A stretch of DNA of 64,000 bases. Origin: JARFVT01 sp036677425. Its GTDB lineage: Bacteria > Pseudomonadota > Alphaproteobacteria > UBA8366 > Aestuariispiraceae. Below are positions 63,200 through 64,000 of the stretch, one piece after another. The notes below the pieces were generated by a model. That model worked only from the letters and a program-made list of their open reading frames with translations. It made no database searches and was not told the DNA's origin. The position numbers and the translations under genes were made by a program. Every line of letters begins with the position of its first letter. The stretch's first letter is position 1. Location: assembly GCA_036677425.1 (NCBI GenBank), contig JARFVT010000011.1:62001-126000 (forward strand), in the 5' to 3' direction.

Positions 63200-63919
63200 A
63201 TGCATAAATTCGCCAATCCAACTCGTTTTATGAAGATAGCCAATGCTATCTTTCCTTATATTTCAATCGCATGCATCGTATCATTGGTGGTCGGGATATA
63301 TTATGCCATATTTAATTCACCGCCCGATTATCAACAAGGCGATAGTGTTCGCATCATGTATATTCATGTGCCTGCGGCATATATCGCCGTTATGATCTAT
63401 ATGGTAATTGCCAGTGCAAGTGCAAGCTCGCTTATCTGGAAACATCCATTATCAGATATTGTCGCCAGATCCAGTGCGCCAATCGGTGCGGCATTTACAT
63501 TTTTATGCCTGATTACCGGTGCGCTTTGGGGAAAGCCAATGTGGGGAACATGGTGGGTTTGGGATGCAAGACTTACATCAATGTTAATATTATTTTTCCT
63601 TTATATGGGCTATATGGTTTTATTAAACGCCTTTGATGACCCACAACGTGGGGTCAAACCAGCCGCAATTTTGGCGTTGGTCGGTGTGGTTAATATACCA
63701 ATAATTAAATTTTCTGTTGATTGGTGGAATACATTACATCAACCTGCTAGCCTGTTTAAAATGGATGGGCCAAGCGTATCACCGCAAATGTTATTACCAT
63801 TATTGATAATGATTGTGGCATTCACATTATTTTATATGACATTATTAATTATTCGTATGCGCGGTGAATTTGCTGCGGCTAAAATTCGTAGCCTTTATAT
63901 TAGTGGGGCATTAAAATGA
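63200..63919 (+). CDS. ccmC: haem exporter protein CcmC
   Basis: A 239-residue membrane protein with six hydrophobic segments. The periplasmic tryptophan-rich WWD motif reads WGTWWVWDARLTS, the haem-presentation site that works with two external histidines. I choose ATG 63200 because the family starts near MHKFANPTRFMKIAN; an ATG at 63107 would add 31 residues that look unrelated. It transfers haem to CcmE. Its stop overlaps the ccmD start as ATGA. Confidence 0.94.
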   Translation: MHKFANPTRFMKIANAIFPYISIACIVSLVVGIYYAIFNSPPDYQQGDSVRIMYIHVPAAYIAVMIYMVIASASASSLIWKHPLSDIVARSSAPIGAAFTFLCLITGALWGKPMWGTWWVWDARLTSMLILFFLYMGYMVLLNAFDDPQRGVKPAAILALVGVVNIPIIKFSVDWWNTLHQPASLFKMDGPSVSPQMLLPLLIMIVAFTLFYMTLLIIRMRGEFAAAKIRSLYISGALK

Positions 63920-64000
63920 ATGAATTTATTCAGATGGGCGGTTATGGGCTATATATTTGGCCATCATATTTAATTGCAGCGATCATTATGGCAGGATTAT
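63916..64000 (+). CDS. ccmD: haem exporter protein CcmD, N-terminus only
   Basis: The first 28 codons of a gene leaving the right edge. It starts at ATG 63916, overlapping the ccmC stop. The peptide MNEFIQMGGYGLYIWPSY begins with the family Gly-Tyr-Gly-x-Tyr-x-Trp-x-Ser motif and enters a membrane helix. CcmD is a small stabiliser of the CcmABC complex and release of haem-loaded CcmE. Confidence 0.85.
   Translation, partial: MNEFIQMGGYGLYIWPSYLIAAIIMAGL

Overview
The window is an AT-rich (by eye about one third G+C), densely packed stretch of chromosome from an alphaproteobacterium. The lineage is supported by a circularly permuted, two-piece tmRNA gene, an SspB-alpha type ClpXP adaptor, 5-aminolevulinate synthase (C4 haem pathway), an AapJQMP/Bzt amino-acid transporter, a PduO adenosyltransferase - etfBA - hbd neighbourhood, and LdtR/PetP-like MarR regulators. 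The mix of amino-acid and polyamine uptake, branched-chain amino-acid catabolism and c-type cytochrome maturation suits an aerobic heterotroph. A marine SAR116-like or related low-G+C lineage is my guess, not something the sequence proves.

Layout. 1-8.3 kb: the 5' end of a 2-oxoacid:acceptor oxidoreductase gene, a MerA/Lpd-like flavoprotein, a GFA zinc protein, pepN, lhgO, a UreH/NiCoT-like metal transporter and an MFS gene broken by one stop codon. 8.3-11.8 kb: rpsF-rpsR-rplI behind an attenuator-like leader, then dnaB. 11.8-16.6 kb: an EnvZ/OmpR-type pair and a MarR regulator divergent from ilvE, then marC and a small conserved-looking gene with a duplicated 3' end. 17-21.4 kb: aapJQMP with a hairpin after aapJ. 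21.6-25.5 kb: an orphan TAXI binding protein, then class I ribonucleotide reductase nrdA and nrdB. 25.6-30.1 kb: an RND adaptor-pump pair. 30.1-34.4 kb (minus strand): glmM, a bactofilin, trxB, folA, thyA. 34.6-37.3 kb: ssrA, sspB and a class I fumarase. 37.3-38.3 kb: a YjfB-like small gene and the remains of a membrane sensor kinase. 38.3-43.9 kb (minus): an EamA transporter, hbd, etfA, etfB, a hypothetical gene, a two-helix membrane protein, pduO and a small hypothetical gene. 44-46.8 kb: an AEC transporter, gluQ and alkA, ending in five 32-bp tandem repeats. 46.8-50.6 kb (minus): MarR/LdtR-like regulator with a valine-degradation operon. 50.8-56.5 kb: a CtpA protease, a GNAT protein, ribokinase, a class III aminotransferase and hemA. 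56.8-61.4 kb: a polyamine-type ABC operon. 61.5-64 kb: a hairpin-rich non-coding stretch and ccmABCD (ccmD cut by the edge).

How the genes fit. Quality control is concentrated at 34.6-35.6 kb, where the tmRNA that tags stalled peptides lies next to the adaptor that hands tagged proteins to ClpXP. Electron flow from acyl-CoA dehydrogenases (49.5-50.6 kb) passes through EtfAB (40-42 kb); hbd, the hydroxyacyl-CoA hydrolase and mmsB cover the CoA-ester steps. thyA, folA, trxB, nrdA and nrdB together supply deoxynucleotides. hemA and ccmABCD serve cytochrome production.

I found no phage, insertion sequence, CRISPR array, rRNA or tRNA. The least expected signals are the divergent tmRNA tag beside sspB, tandem duplications that carry gene stop codons (16.2 and 46.6 kb), hairpins placed directly after both ABC binding-protein genes, the rpsF leader, and a possible small RNA at 61.6 kb.
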